DNA of 53,117 bases from an uncultured Clostridia bacterium (GCA_946538975.1 CAMNHF010000005.1:1-53117); one strand, 5' to 3'; shown: positions 33,034-41,909, counted from the stretch's first letter. Notes: generated from the letters alone by a model not told the origin. Program-made: numbers and translations.

Positions 33034-35974
33034 GCCGCGCCTCCTTTCTCAGCGCCTGCTTCTGCTCGATGGCGGCCAGCAGTGAGCGCAGGCGGATGCG
33101 CACCGCGCCTGTGTTGGTGATCTCGTCGATCTTGATCTGCGTGTAGATGCGGCCGCTTTCCTCCAGCACCTCGCGCACCTCGTCGGAGGTGATGGCGTCC
33201 ACGCCGCAGCCGAAGGAGACCAGCTGCACCAGGTGCATGTCCGGCTGCTCCGCGATGCAGTGCGCCGCCGCGTACAGCCGCGCGTGGTAGGTCCACTGGT
33301 TCAGCACGTGCTGGGGCTGGCGGGTCATGCGGGCGGAGAGGGCGTCCTCGGTGACCACGCAGGCGCCCAGGCCCGTGATCAGCCGGTCGATGCCGTGGTT
33401 GATCTCCGGATCCACATGGTAGGGCCGCCCGCACAGCACAATGATTTCCTTCCCCGCCGCCCGGGCCTCGCGGACCATGCGCTCCGCCTCGCTGCGGGTG
33501 TCGGCCATCCACTTTTCGTAGGCGGCGTAGGCGCTGTCGCAGGCCTGGCGGATCTCGCGCAGGGTGATGTCCCCGAAGAAGGGCTGCAGGATGCCCAGCA
33601 GCTTGCCCGGCAGGGCGCGGCGGTGATCCAGGCCCACATAGCCGTGGATGAAGCGGATCCTGCGCACGTCGGGCATGTTGGCGGCGATGACCTCCGGGTA
33701 GTAGGCCACCACGGGGCAGTTGTAATGGTTGTCGCCCAGGCCCTCGTCCAGGTTGTAGCTCATGCAGGGGTAGAAAATGGTCCCGACGCCCTGGCCGATC
33801 AGCGCCTCCACATGGCCGTGGGCCAGCTTGGCCGGGAAGCACACGGTGTCCGAGGGAATCGTGTGCTGGCCGGAGATGTACAGCCTGCGCGTGGAGAAGG
33901 GCGATACGCGCACGTCAAAGCCCAGATGGCTGAAGAAGGTGTGCCAGAAGGGCAGCAGCTCGTACATGTTCAGCACGAGGGGCAGGCCGATGGTCCCGCG
34001 CGGCGCCCGCTCCGGATGCGCGGCGCAGAGCTGCTCGATCCGGCGCTGCTTCCAGGCGTACAGGTTCAGCTCATCCTGCCGCCTGCCGCCGGTCACCGGC
34101 CGCTCGCAGCGGTTGCCGGTGATGTAGCGCTCCCCGCCCGGGAAGCGGTTGATCGTCAGCAGGCAGTGATTCTCGCACAGGCCGCAGCGGGTCTGGGTGA
34201 CCTCGTGGGTGAAGGCGCCCAGCTCCTCCAGCGAGGGGATGGCGCTCTCCCCCGGGTGCATGGCGCGCCAGTCCTTCGCGCACAGGGCCGCGCCGTAAGC
34301 GCCCATCAGCCCCGCGATGTCCGGCCGCACCACATGGATGCCCATCTCCTGCTCGAAGGCGCGCAGCACGCAGTCGTTCAGGAAGGTGCCGCCCTGCACC
34401 ACCACATGCCGCCCCAGCTCCTCCGGCCGGGAGCAGCGGATCACCTTGTACAGGGCATTCTTCACGACGGAGATGGCGAGGCCGGCGGAGATGTCCGGCA
34501 CGCCCGCACCGTCCTTCTGCGCCTGCTTGACGGAGGAATTCATGAACACGGTGCAGCGGGAGCCCAGGTCGACGGGCCGGGCGGCGCTCAGGCCCAGGCG
34601 GGCGAAGGTCTCGATTTCATAGCCCAGGGCGCTGGCGAAGGTCTGCAGGAAGGAGCCGCAGCCCGAGGAGCAGGCTTCGTTCAGGAAGATGCTGTCGATG
34701 ACGCCGCCGGCGATCTTGAAGCACTTCATGTCCTGGCCGCCGATGTCGATGATGAAGTCCACCTCCGGCATGAAGGCGCGGGTGGCGGCGAAGTGCGCCA
34801 TGGTCTCCACGATGCCGAAGTCCACATGGAAGGCCTTGCGGATCAGCTCCTCGCCGTAGCCCGTGACCGCCCCGGCCCGGATCGTCCAGTCCGGGTGCGC
34901 CCGCCGCAGGTCGGACAGGAAATCGCGCACATGGGGCACCGGGTCGCCGCTGTTGGACTGGTAGCGGGTCATCAGCAGCTCGCCCGCGGGGGTGATGACG
35001 GCGGACTTGATCGTGGTGGAGCCGGAGTCGATGCCGAGATAGACCTCCCCGTGATAGCTGTCCGGATCGGCGCGGCGCACGCGGTCGCGCGCGTGCCGCT
35101 CACGGAATTCGCGCAGCTCCGCCTCGGAGGCGAACAGCGGCGGCAGGGCGACATAGCTCTCCGTGCCGTGGAAGAGGTCGATGGCGGCCAGCGCGTCCCG
35201 GAGCAGAATCGGCTCGGAGGGCTGCCGCGCCGCGCCGATGGCCACATAGTACAGGGAGTTCTCCGGGCAGACGCCGCGCAGGCCCAGCACCTCGTCAAAG
35301 CAGGCGCGCAGCTCGCTCAGGAAGGTCAGCGGCCCGCCGAGATAGAGCACCTGCCCCTCGATCGGCCGCCCCTGGGCCAGGCCGGCGATGGTCTGGTTGA
35401 CCACGGCCAGGAAGATGGAACGGGACACGTCGGCCCGCTTCGCGCCCTGATTCAGCAGGGGCTGCACGTCGGACTTGGCAAACACGCCGCAGCGGCTGGC
35501 GATGGTGTAGGTGCGGCCGGCCTGGGCGGCCTCCGTGTTCATGACGTCCGGCGTCACGCCCAGCAGGGTCGCCATCTGGTCGATGAAGGCGCCGGTGCCG
35601 CCCGCGCAGGAGCCGTTCATGCGGACCTCCAGCGTGCCCTTGAGGAAGAGGATCTTCGCGTCCTCCCCGCCCAGCTCGATCACGCAGTCCGTGCCGGGCG
35701 CGTAGAGATCCGCCGCCACCTTCGTCGCGTAAACCTCCTGCACAAAAGGAATCCCCGCCCCCAGCGCAAGACCCATGCCCGCGGAGCCGGAGATGTTCAG
35801 CAGGGCTTTCTCGCCCTTCACAATCTCCGTGTCCAGCCGGGTGATGATCTCCTGCGCCTTCTGCGTGATCAGGGAATAATGCCGGTCATAGGTCTGAAAG
35901 ACAATCTGCCCGTCCGCATCCAGCACCACGCATTTGATGGTCGTGGAGCCGATGTCAAGTCCGATGCGATACAT
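33026..35974 (-). CDS. double-domain acyl-CoA dehydratase activase (BcrAD/BadFG/HgdC type)
   Basis: A 982-residue ATPase. Two ASKHA domains start with YRIGLDIGSTTIKCVVLD (residue 1 on) and YLGIDSGSTTIKSAVI (about 310 on). The first has ELGGEDAKI and NGSCAGGTGAF, the second DIGGQDMKCFKI and LNEACSSGCGSFLQ, whose Cys bind a bridging [4Fe-4S] cluster in this family. A DUF2229 domain (about 640-870) follows with CGLCENHC and FPAKLAHGH. The protein couples ATP hydrolysis to low-potential electron transfer. ATG 35974 opens the family motif; AAAGGATGG lies rather far (about 13 bases) upstream. The partner domain is in the next gene. Confidence 0.88.
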   Translation of the reverse strand: MYRIGLDIGSTTIKCVVLDADGQIVFQTYDRHYSLITQKAQEIITRLDTEIVKGEKALLNISGSAGMGLALGAGIPFVQEVYATKVAADLYAPGTDCVIELGGEDAKILFLKGTLEVRMNGSCAGGTGAFIDQMATLLGVTPDVMNTEAAQAGRTYTIASRCGVFAKSDVQPLLNQGAKRADVSRSIFLAVVNQTIAGLAQGRPIEGQVLYLGGPLTFLSELRACFDEVLGLRGVCPENSLYYVAIGAARQPSEPILLRDALAAIDLFHGTESYVALPPLFASEAELREFRERHARDRVRRADPDSYHGEVYLGIDSGSTTIKSAVITPAGELLMTRYQSNSGDPVPHVRDFLSDLRRAHPDWTIRAGAVTGYGEELIRKAFHVDFGIVETMAHFAATRAFMPEVDFIIDIGGQDMKCFKIAGGVIDSIFLNEACSSGCGSFLQTFASALGYEIETFARLGLSAARPVDLGSRCTVFMNSSVKQAQKDGAGVPDISAGLAISVVKNALYKVIRCSRPEELGRHVVVQGGTFLNDCVLRAFEQEMGIHVVRPDIAGLMGAYGAALCAKDWRAMHPGESAIPSLEELGAFTHEVTQTRCGLCENHCLLTINRFPGGERYITGNRCERPVTGGRRQDELNLYAWKQRRIEQLCAAHPERAPRGTIGLPLVLNMYELLPFWHTFFSHLGFDVRVSPFSTRRLYISGQHTIPSDTVCFPAKLAHGHVEALIGQGVGTIFYPCMSYNLDEGLGDNHYNCPVVAYYPEVIAANMPDVRRIRFIHGYVGLDHRRALPGKLLGILQPFFGDITLREIRQACDSAYAAYEKWMADTRSEAERMVREARAAGKEIIVLCGRPYHVDPEINHGIDRLITGLGACVVTEDALSARMTRQPQHVLNQWTYHARLYAAAHCIAEQPDMHLVQLVSFGCGVDAITSDEVREVLEESGRIYTQIKIDEITNTGAVRIRLRSLLAAIEQKQALRKEARHG

Positions 35975-36095
35975 AAGCGCTGTTCCATCCTTTCTGCGGA
36001 GGCGGCCGGCCCCCGGGCCATCTTCCTCCATTATTATTCTATCATTCTTGCCGCGGTTTGGGAAGGGGCTTGCGGGCCGAATTTGGCGGGCGGCA

Positions 36096-36124
36096 TTGAC
36101 AAGACGGGGGAGTTGCGCTATGAT
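36096..36124 (+). promoter_or_regulatory. promoter of the TPP riboswitch-thiT unit
   Basis: TTGACA, 17-base spacer, TATGAT (36119-36124). Confidence 0.8.
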
Positions 36125-36159
36125 AGGTCTGCCGGGCAACCGGTGACAATTGAAGACGA

Positions 36160-36243
36160 CCGCTGGGGGTGCGGCACTGCCGCTGAGAGGGCTTCGGCCC
36201 GACCCTTGGAACCTGTGTAGATCATCCTACCGAAGGGAAGCGG
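36160..36243 (+). ncRNA. TPP riboswitch (THI element)
   Basis: P1 is CCGCT with AGCGG. The conserved elements GGGGGTGC, CTGAGAGGGC, GACCCTTGGAACCTG, GATCAT and GAAGGGAAGC are all in order, and P3 is GCGGC/GCCGC. It senses thiamine pyrophosphate and controls thiT directly downstream. Confidence 0.95.
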
Positions 36244-36294
36244 CAGCCGCGCATGGATTGCGCGTGTCGCTGCCCGCGCATGCCGCGGGTTTTT
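36239..36294 (+). terminator. riboswitch expression platform with intrinsic terminator
   Basis: Terminator CCCGCG (36273-36278) with CGCGGG (36284-36289) then five T. The 3' side of P1 (AGCGGCAGC) can instead pair with GCTGCC at 36269-36274, which would open the terminator when TPP is low. Confidence 0.8.
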
Positions 36295-36343
36295 CATTGG
36301 GCAGGGTGAACGGGGCGGCCGCCGGAAGAGGAGGAAGCAGTCC

Positions 36344-36925
36344 ATGCGCAAAACCACCACCCGTTTCCTTGCCGAGAGCGCGATCTTCATCGCCCTGGCT
36401 ACCGTGCTGAGCTTCATCAAGTTCGATCTTCCCTTTGGCGGCGGCGTCACCCTGGTGAGCATGCTGCCGATCCTGCTGCTGAGCCACCGCTGGGGCTGGC
36501 AGCGCGGCGTGCTGGCGGCCTTTGTGTACGGCTGCATCCAGCTGCTGCTGGGGCTGGACAACGTGGGCTACGCGACCGGCTTCGTGATGGCGCTGGGCGT
36601 CATCATGCTGGATTACATTCTGGCCTACACCGGCCTGGGCTTCTCCGGGGCCTTCGGCAACAGCCAGCAGGGCGTGTACTTCGGCATTCTGGTCACGGTC
36701 GTGTTCCGCTTCGTGTGCCACTGGCTCTCCGGCGTGTGGATCTGGGGCGAGTGGATGCCTGACCGCTTCATGGACATGACGATGACCAGCCCGTGGATCT
36801 ACTCCCTGCTCTATAACGGCTGGTATATGCTCATCGAGCTGATCATCACCGAGGTCGTCGCGATGGCCGTGTACGTGCCGCTGGGCAAGTACATCCGCGG
36901 CGAGGATCTGCCCAAAACGAAATAA
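36344..36925 (+). CDS. thiT: thiamine ECF transporter S component ThiT
   Basis: A 193-residue membrane protein with six helices. MRKTTTRFLAESAIFIALATVLSF is the ThiT N terminus (cited as AESAIFIALATVLSF), and GYATGFVMALGVIMLDYILAY and FVCHWLSGVWIWGEW match the thiamine-binding region, whose Trp and Tyr stack on the pyrimidine. It captures thiamine and docks on the shared ECF energising module encoded elsewhere. GAGGAGGAAG sits before the ATG. Control by the upstream TPP riboswitch confirms the substrate. Confidence 0.96.
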   Translation: MRKTTTRFLAESAIFIALATVLSFIKFDLPFGGGVTLVSMLPILLLSHRWGWQRGVLAAFVYGCIQLLLGLDNVGYATGFVMALGVIMLDYILAYTGLGFSGAFGNSQQGVYFGILVTVVFRFVCHWLSGVWIWGEWMPDRFMDMTMTSPWIYSLLYNGWYMLIELIITEVVAMAVYVPLGKYIRGEDLPKTK

Positions 36926-36936
36926 GCCCAATCACA

Positions 36937-36961
36937 GGATGGCCCCGCGGCCGTCCTTTTG
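36937..36961 (+). terminator. thiT terminator
   Basis: GGATGGCC pairs with GGCCGTCC (one G-U) around CCGC, then TTTT. Confidence 0.75.
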
Positions 36962-36973
36962 TGAATGGGGTGG

Positions 36974-37074
36974 TTTCTGGGGGGAAGGGCACCCTTTTCC
37001 TGGAGGAAAAGACTTCCCTTCCCCCGGACCCCCATTCTTCCGAAAAGGCCGTTTTTGGGGAAAGCATCACATCG
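36974..37074 (-). repeat. R1 palindromic repeat, copy E
   Basis: Reverse copy. Core TCTGGGGGGAAGG ... CCTTCCCCCGG with inner arms CCCTTTTCC / GGAAAAG, then CCGAAAAGGCCGTTTTTGGGG and a weakly kept outer flank. Confidence 0.8.
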
Positions 37075-37095
37075 GCATCGCCGACGTGCGGCTGA

Positions 37096-37123
37096 TTGAC
37101 AAAGAACTTTGGAGTGGTATAAT
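37096..37123 (+). promoter_or_regulatory. perfect-consensus SigA promoter of the YARHG protein gene
   Basis: TTGACA (37096-37101), 16-base spacer, TATAAT (37118-37123), the same layout as the promoter at 21843. Confidence 0.85.
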
Positions 37124-37172
37124 AAAAATGACTTCGGCACGAGCCGTGAGAATGGATGAAGGAGGAAACAAA

Positions 37173-38105
37173 ATGAAGAAACTGTGCCAGCTGCTGTGCC
37201 TGATGCTGATTGCGGCGCTGCTGCTGCCGGCGACGGCGCTGGGCGATCAGCAGTATTTCCTGGACAGTGACAAGCGCGAGATCACCGAGGAGGAACTGTG
37301 GCAGTGGGACCGGGAATCGCTGGGCTTCATGTTCAATGAGATTTTCGCCCGCCATGGCTTCACCTTCGACGTGGGCGGCAAGTTCTACAACTGGTTCAAC
37401 AGCCAGCCCTGGTATCAGCAGACCCCCAAGGTCAGTGATCAGGAGGCCTACCGTCTCACCACCCGCCTGGAGTGGAAGAACTACGAGACCATCAAGAAGG
37501 TCACCAACGAGATGGTCGCCGCCGGCCATCCCTACCGCCGGCCTGCCGGCTCCAAGCTGAAGAGCTGGATCGACTTCCAGCCCCCGGGCAACTGGTCCCT
37601 GACCGGCTTTGAGTACGTGAAGACGAGCGGCAACCAGAGCCTGCCCGTGTACTCGGCGCCCTCCACGGCGGCCTGGCGCGGCGCGAACGGCAAGGCCTCC
37701 GTCAGCACCAACGGCGCGGTCTGGGCGGCCGGCTGGGAGAACGGCTGGCTGCTGGTGTTCTATGAGGTGAACAACGGCGGCCTGCGCGTGGGCTATGTGG
37801 ACGGCACGGCCCTGCGGAACAAGATCAGCCTGAACACCCAGCTGACCTTCGCCCGGACCCCGGTGTCCGTGATGGAGAACTGCTCCCTGACCGACGATCC
37901 GCTGCAGAGCGGCACCACCATCACCCGCCTGGGCGCCGGCAGCACGGTGACCTACCTGACTACCGTGACCAACCAGAACGGCGTCGTGTGGGACTACGTG
38001 GAGACCACCGTGAACGGCCAGGCGGTCCGCGGCTATGTGCGCGCCGGTTCGCTGGACGTACCGACGGAGGAAGCCCCCGACCTGAGCGGCTATTACAACA
38101 ACTGA
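37173..38105 (+). CDS. exported YARHG-domain protein with SH3-like C terminus
   Basis: A 310-residue exported protein. Signal peptide 1-25 (ends ATALG), then a YARHG domain (about 30-110) with the tell-tale MFNEIFARHGFTF and FNSQPWYQQTPK. The remaining 190 residues contain two SH3-like beta units (LPVYSAPSTAAW and TPVSVMENCSLTDDPL mark them). YARHG proteins are extracellular and common in gut Clostridia; the domain role is unknown. No anchor is visible. AAGGAGGAAA precedes the ATG at 37173. Confidence 0.85.
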   Translation: MKKLCQLLCLMLIAALLLPATALGDQQYFLDSDKREITEEELWQWDRESLGFMFNEIFARHGFTFDVGGKFYNWFNSQPWYQQTPKVSDQEAYRLTTRLEWKNYETIKKVTNEMVAAGHPYRRPAGSKLKSWIDFQPPGNWSLTGFEYVKTSGNQSLPVYSAPSTAAWRGANGKASVSTNGAVWAAGWENGWLLVFYEVNNGGLRVGYVDGTALRNKISLNTQLTFARTPVSVMENCSLTDDPLQSGTTITRLGAGSTVTYLTTVTNQNGVVWDYVETTVNGQAVRGYVRAGSLDVPTEEAPDLSGYYNN

Positions 38106-38126
38106 TTTCCCGAACGGATTCCCTCA

Positions 38127-38170
38127 CAAAAAGACCGCTTCCGGAGCCCTGGTTCCGGAGGCGGCTTTTT
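38127..38170. terminator. bidirectional terminator between convergent genes
   Basis: CCGC and TTCCGGA pair with TTCCGGA and GCGG, flanked by AAAAAG and CTTTTT. Confidence 0.8.
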
Positions 38171-38186
38171 GCATATAGCTTTGCTC

Positions 38187-38786
38187 TCAGCGCTCGGGAA
38201 TGTCCAGCACGTAGCGCTCAAAGGCGTTGATCACGGGGATGCCGTTGTAGTCCACCACGCGGGGGATGTCCCAGCCGTAGCTCTGGTGGACATGACCGTG
38301 GCACATGTACAGGGGATGCCAGCGGTCGAGGATCTCCTGAAAGCAGTCGAAGCCGCGGTGGGCCAGATCCTGCGCGTCGCCGAAGCCGCTCATGGCGGCA
38401 TGGGTGATGAACACGTCCACGCCGCCGTGCTTGCGGATGCGGCGGTGCAGCTTGTGCACGCGCTTGGTCATCTCTTTTTCGGTGTACTGGTATTTGCCGT
38501 CGGAGTAGCGCTTGCAGCCGCCCAGACCGGCGAAGCGGACGCCCCTGTAGACGAACACGTCGCCGTCGATGCAGTCGCAGCCCTCCGGCGGGGCGGTCAG
38601 GTAGCGGGTGTCATGGTTGCCCGGAACGTACAGCACCGGCAGGGAGGACATGGTGACCAGAAACTCGAGATACTCGCGCTTCAGGTCGCCGCAGGAGACG
38701 ATCAGGTCAATCCCCGCCACCCGCTCCGGGCGGTAGTAATCCCAGAGCGCGGGGCACTCCACGTCCGACACCAGCAGCACCTTCAA
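38187..38786 (-). CDS. metallophosphoesterase
   Basis: A 199-residue calcineurin-like phosphoesterase with the metal sites LLVSDVE, SCGDL, PGNHDTR, ITHAAM and CHGHVHQS in order. The first motif is normally DxH; here it reads SDVE, so one metal ligand is changed. TTG 38786 is proposed as start: it gives the family opening MKVLLVSD, AGGGAG lies 9 bases upstream, and the promoter at 38818-38846 puts the transcript start near 38811, downstream of an ATG at 38816. An ATG at 38795 is possible but touches the ribosome site. Substrate unknown. Confidence 0.8.
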   Translation of the reverse strand: MKVLLVSDVECPALWDYYRPERVAGIDLIVSCGDLKREYLEFLVTMSSLPVLYVPGNHDTRYLTAPPEGCDCIDGDVFVYRGVRFAGLGGCKRYSDGKYQYTEKEMTKRVHKLHRRIRKHGGVDVFITHAAMSGFGDAQDLAHRGFDCFQEILDRWHPLYMCHGHVHQSYGWDIPRVVDYNGIPVINAFERYVLDIPER

Positions 38787-38817
38787 CCGTCTCATCTCCC
38801 TATTGCCGTATGACATG

Positions 38818-38846
38818 ATTATACACATTGCCCGGCCCGATTGCAA
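38818..38846 (-). promoter_or_regulatory. promoter of the phosphoesterase gene
   Basis: Minus strand TTGCAA (38841-38846), 17-base spacer, TATAAT (38818-38823). Confidence 0.7.
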
Positions 38847-38856
38847 TGGAAAAAGC

Positions 38857-39258
38857 TCATTCCACCGCGCGGGGCAGCTCGCCGGCCTGCCGGACCCAGC
38901 TGCGCACCTGCAGCAGCACGGGCACCCGCCGCACCAGGTCATTCTCCGCGTTGACCGCCTCCAGCCGGGCCGTCAGCTGCTCCGGACTGCGCCGCGCCAG
39001 CTCCGGCACGCTTTCCACAGCGGCGGCCGCCAGCAGCTCGGCATACTCGCCGCCCACGCCCCGGATCCGCATCAGGTCGGCGTAATGGGTCCACTTGAGC
39101 AGCAGCGCCCCGGGGATGCCGCATTGCCCGGCCAGCCGCTCCCGATCCTTCCGCCGCGCGCAGACCCGCAGCAGCTCCGCCACGGAGCGCACTCCGGCCG
39201 CCTCCAGCCGCTGGGCGTATTCCTCGCTGACGCCCCGGAGAACTGTCACCTTGGCCAA
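38857..39258 (-). CDS. DUF4332 protein with helix-hairpin-helix repeats
   Basis: A 133-residue protein beginning at TTG 39258. It has the two half-repeats typical of DUF4332: LRGVSEEYAQRLEAAGVRSVAELL and IRGVGGEYAELLAAAAVESVPELA, each a helix-hairpin-helix like those that bind DNA or serve as protein contacts. The family is small and of unknown role. GGGAG is about 12 bases upstream. It is transcribed divergently from the thioesterase gene. Confidence 0.8.
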   Translation of the reverse strand: MAKVTVLRGVSEEYAQRLEAAGVRSVAELLRVCARRKDRERLAGQCGIPGALLLKWTHYADLMRIRGVGGEYAELLAAAAVESVPELARRSPEQLTARLEAVNAENDLVRRVPVLLQVRSWVRQAGELPRAVE

Positions 39259-39304
39259 GTCAGATCACGCTCCCGTCAGCACAGCCGGTCTTCCGCTTTT
39301 CATC

Positions 39305-39333
39305 AGTATAGCATTTTGCCCGCCGCCTTGCAA
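39305..39333 (-). promoter_or_regulatory. promoter of the DUF4332 gene
   Basis: Minus strand TTGCAA (39328-39333), 17-base spacer, TATACT (39305-39310). Confidence 0.65.
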
Positions 39334-39351
39334 GCGCGCCGCGAAAAACCA

Positions 39352-39380
39352 TGGCAATCCGCCCCCGTCTGTGGTATACT
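39352..39380 (+). promoter_or_regulatory. promoter of the thioesterase-GH31-NADAR unit
   Basis: TGGCAA, 17-base spacer, TATACT (39375-39380); 18 bases from the divergent promoter. Confidence 0.55.
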
Positions 39381-39417
39381 GCGGTGGGAAACAAAATGAC
39401 GCAGGGAGGGACCGCCC

Positions 39418-39852
39418 ATGAAACCATACCGCCGCCGCGTGCAGTACTACGAGACCGACATGATGGGCATCACGCATCACGCCTGCTACGTCCGCTGGAT
39501 GGAGGAGGCCCGCATCGACTTCATGGATCAGCTGGGCTTCCCCTACCGGGAGATGGAGGCCCGTGACGTCTTCTCGCCGGTGAAGTCCATCGCCTGCGAT
39601 TACCGCCGCTCCTGCACCTTCGGGGACGAGATCGCGGTCACCGTGCGGCCGGAGAGCTTCAACGGCGTGGTGCTGCGCCTCAGCTATGAGATGGTGAACG
39701 CCGCGGACGGGGAGACGGTCTGCACGGCGGCCTCCGAGCACTGCTTCCTGAACCGCGAGGGGCGTTTTGTCCGGCTGAAGCGGTCGCTGCCGGAGTTCGC
39801 GGCCCGGCTGGAAGCGCTGTGCGCCGGCGATGGCGCGGTCGACGGGGAATAA
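39418..39852 (+). CDS. YbgC/FadM-like acyl-CoA thioesterase
   Basis: A 144-residue hot-dog-fold protein. YYETDMMGITHHACYVRWMEEARID is the 4HBT signature, cited as YETDMMGITHHACYVRWMEE; the Asp acts as catalytic residue in the family. Homologues cleave short- or medium-chain acyl-CoA. GGGAGGG is upstream of the ATG. It precedes the GH31 gene by 12 bases and is probably co-transcribed, though no metabolic link is obvious. Confidence 0.9.
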   Translation: MKPYRRRVQYYETDMMGITHHACYVRWMEEARIDFMDQLGFPYREMEARDVFSPVKSIACDYRRSCTFGDEIAVTVRPESFNGVVLRLSYEMVNAADGETVCTAASEHCFLNREGRFVRLKRSLPEFAARLEALCAGDGAVDGE

Positions 39853-39864
39853 GGAGGCGGCGGC

Positions 39865-41889
39865 ATGATCCGGAAGTATCGCTTTGGCACGCCCCTCCCC
39901 ACCGGCGCGGTGGTGCGCAGCCTGCCGGAGGCGCAGGGGCCGGTGCCCCACTTCGCCATGACGCGGGCGGAGGACGGCCGCACCGCGTTCACTCTGGCCC
40001 TGCGCGAGGGGGAGCAGCTCTTCGGCCTGGGCGAGGCCGTGGGCAACCTGAACCGCCGCGGCCACCGCTACCGCAGCTGGAACATGGACGACTTCAACCA
40101 CACGGAGAACAAGGAGAACCTGTACTGCTCGCACAATTTCCTGCTGCTGTCCGGCGCGGGCCGCTGCTTCGGGCTGTACATGGACGACCCGGGCGAGGTG
40201 CTGTGGGATCTGGGCTTCACGCAGAAGGACACGCTGCGCATTGTCTCCGTGAACGGGGACTTTGACCTGTACCTGCTGGAGGAGGACACGCCGGACGCGC
40301 TCTGCCGCGCCTTCCGCGGGCTGACCGGGCGCAGCTACCTGCCGCCGCGCTGGGCCTTCGGCTATCTGCAGAGCCGCTGGGGCTACGCCTCGGAGACGGA
40401 GATCGAGGCCGTCGCGGAGGCCCACCGCAGCCGCCGGATCCCGCTGGACGGCATCTGCCTGGACATCGACTACATGGATCACTTCAAGGACTTCACCTGG
40501 AACCGGGAGCGCTTCCCCGATCTGGCGGGCCTGTGCGCGCGGATGAAGGCGGACGGGCTGCGGCTGGTGCCCATCATCGACGCGGGCATCAAGGCGGAGG
40601 CGGCCTTCGACGTCTTCCGCGAGGGGGAGGAGAAGGGCTATTTCTGCGAGAAGGCGGACGGCAGCACCTTCCTGGCCGCGGTGTGGCCGGGGCTGAGCGC
40701 CTTCCCGGACTTCCTGCGGCCGGAGGTCCGCGCCTGGTTCGGGAAGAAGTATCACCGGCTGATGGCGGCGGGCATCGAGGGCTTCTGGAACGACATGAAC
40801 GAGCCCGCGCTGTTCTACTCCCCCGAGGGTCTGGAGGAGGCCTTCGCCACGGTGGAGGGTCTGCGCGGGGAGGCGATGGAGCACGACGCCTCCTTCCGCC
40901 TGACCGGGGCCTTCGACGGGGTGAAGAACAGCCGCGCGGACTACGCCCGCTTCTTCCACCGCGTTGAGGGGCGGCGCGTGCGGCACGACCGCGTGCACAA
41001 CCTCTACGGCGCGGCGATGACGGCGGCCGCGGCGGATGGCTTCCGCGCCTTCGACCCGGGCAAGCGCTTCCTGCTCTTCTCCCGCAGCGGCTTCATCGGC
41101 GCGCACCGGGACGGCGGCATGTGGATGGGCGACAACTCCTCCTGGTGGAGCCACCTGCTGCTGCACCTGAAGATGCTGCCCTCGCTGAACATGTGCGGCT
41201 TCCTGTACTGCGGGGCCGATCTGGGCGGCTTCTCCGGGGACACGACGGAGGATCTGCTGCTGCGCTGGCTGCAGCTGGGCGTGTTCACGCCGCTGATGCG
41301 CAACCATTCCGCCCTGCACACGCGTGATCAGGAGATCTACCGTTTCTCGGTCTGGGAGGATATGCGCAATGTGCTGACGGTGCGCTATGCCCTGCTGCCC
41401 TTCCTGTACAGCGAGTTCATGCAGGCCGCGCTGACGGACGGCATGCTGTTCCGCCCGCTGGCCTTCGTCTGGCCGGAGGATCCGCTGGCCCGGCAGTGCG
41501 AGGATCAGCTGACGCTGGGCGCCCACTGCATGATTGCCCCCGTATATCAGCAGAACGCCGCGGGCCGCATGGTGTACCTGCCGGAGGACATGCTGCTGGT
41601 GCGCTTCCGCAGCGCGGAGGATTTTGATACCGAGCGGCTGGAAAAGGGCTGGCACTGGGTGCCGCTGGCGCTGCGGGAGTTCGCCCTGTTCATCCGGCGC
41701 GGCCACTTCATCCCCCTGGGCGAGGCCGCCGAGCGCAGCGCGCAGGCCAGCCTGAAGCGCATGCGCCCGCTGGGCTGGCTGGATCGGGAGACCAGGCTGG
41801 ATTTCTACGAGGACGACGGCTTCGCGGTCTGCCCCCGCATGGAGGAGCACCTGCGGAGCATCTGTGTCAAGCCGGAGGAATGCGTATGA
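39865..41889 (+). CDS. GH31 family glycoside hydrolase (alpha-glucosidase or related)
   Basis: A 674-residue enzyme, most likely cytoplasmic as there is no signal peptide. The N-terminal beta domain (FGLGEAVGNLNRRGHRYRSWN) is followed by a TIM barrel with CLDIDYMDHFKDFTW, the nucleophile D310 in GFWNDMNEPALF and the acid/base D423 in GGMWMGDNSSWW, then RNHSALHTRDQE. This is the retaining GH31 set; alpha-glucosidase or alpha-xylosidase activity cannot be separated from sequence alone. AAGGAGGCGG precedes the ATG. It overlaps the next reading frame region but not the NADAR start. Confidence 0.92.
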   Translation: MIRKYRFGTPLPTGAVVRSLPEAQGPVPHFAMTRAEDGRTAFTLALREGEQLFGLGEAVGNLNRRGHRYRSWNMDDFNHTENKENLYCSHNFLLLSGAGRCFGLYMDDPGEVLWDLGFTQKDTLRIVSVNGDFDLYLLEEDTPDALCRAFRGLTGRSYLPPRWAFGYLQSRWGYASETEIEAVAEAHRSRRIPLDGICLDIDYMDHFKDFTWNRERFPDLAGLCARMKADGLRLVPIIDAGIKAEAAFDVFREGEEKGYFCEKADGSTFLAAVWPGLSAFPDFLRPEVRAWFGKKYHRLMAAGIEGFWNDMNEPALFYSPEGLEEAFATVEGLRGEAMEHDASFRLTGAFDGVKNSRADYARFFHRVEGRRVRHDRVHNLYGAAMTAAAADGFRAFDPGKRFLLFSRSGFIGAHRDGGMWMGDNSSWWSHLLLHLKMLPSLNMCGFLYCGADLGGFSGDTTEDLLLRWLQLGVFTPLMRNHSALHTRDQEIYRFSVWEDMRNVLTVRYALLPFLYSEFMQAALTDGMLFRPLAFVWPEDPLARQCEDQLTLGAHCMIAPVYQQNAAGRMVYLPEDMLLVRFRSAEDFDTERLEKGWHWVPLALREFALFIRRGHFIPLGEAAERSAQASLKRMRPLGWLDRETRLDFYEDDGFAVCPRMEEHLRSICVKPEECV

Positions 41890-41909
41890 TGCAAAAGGAG
41901 GAGACCGCG

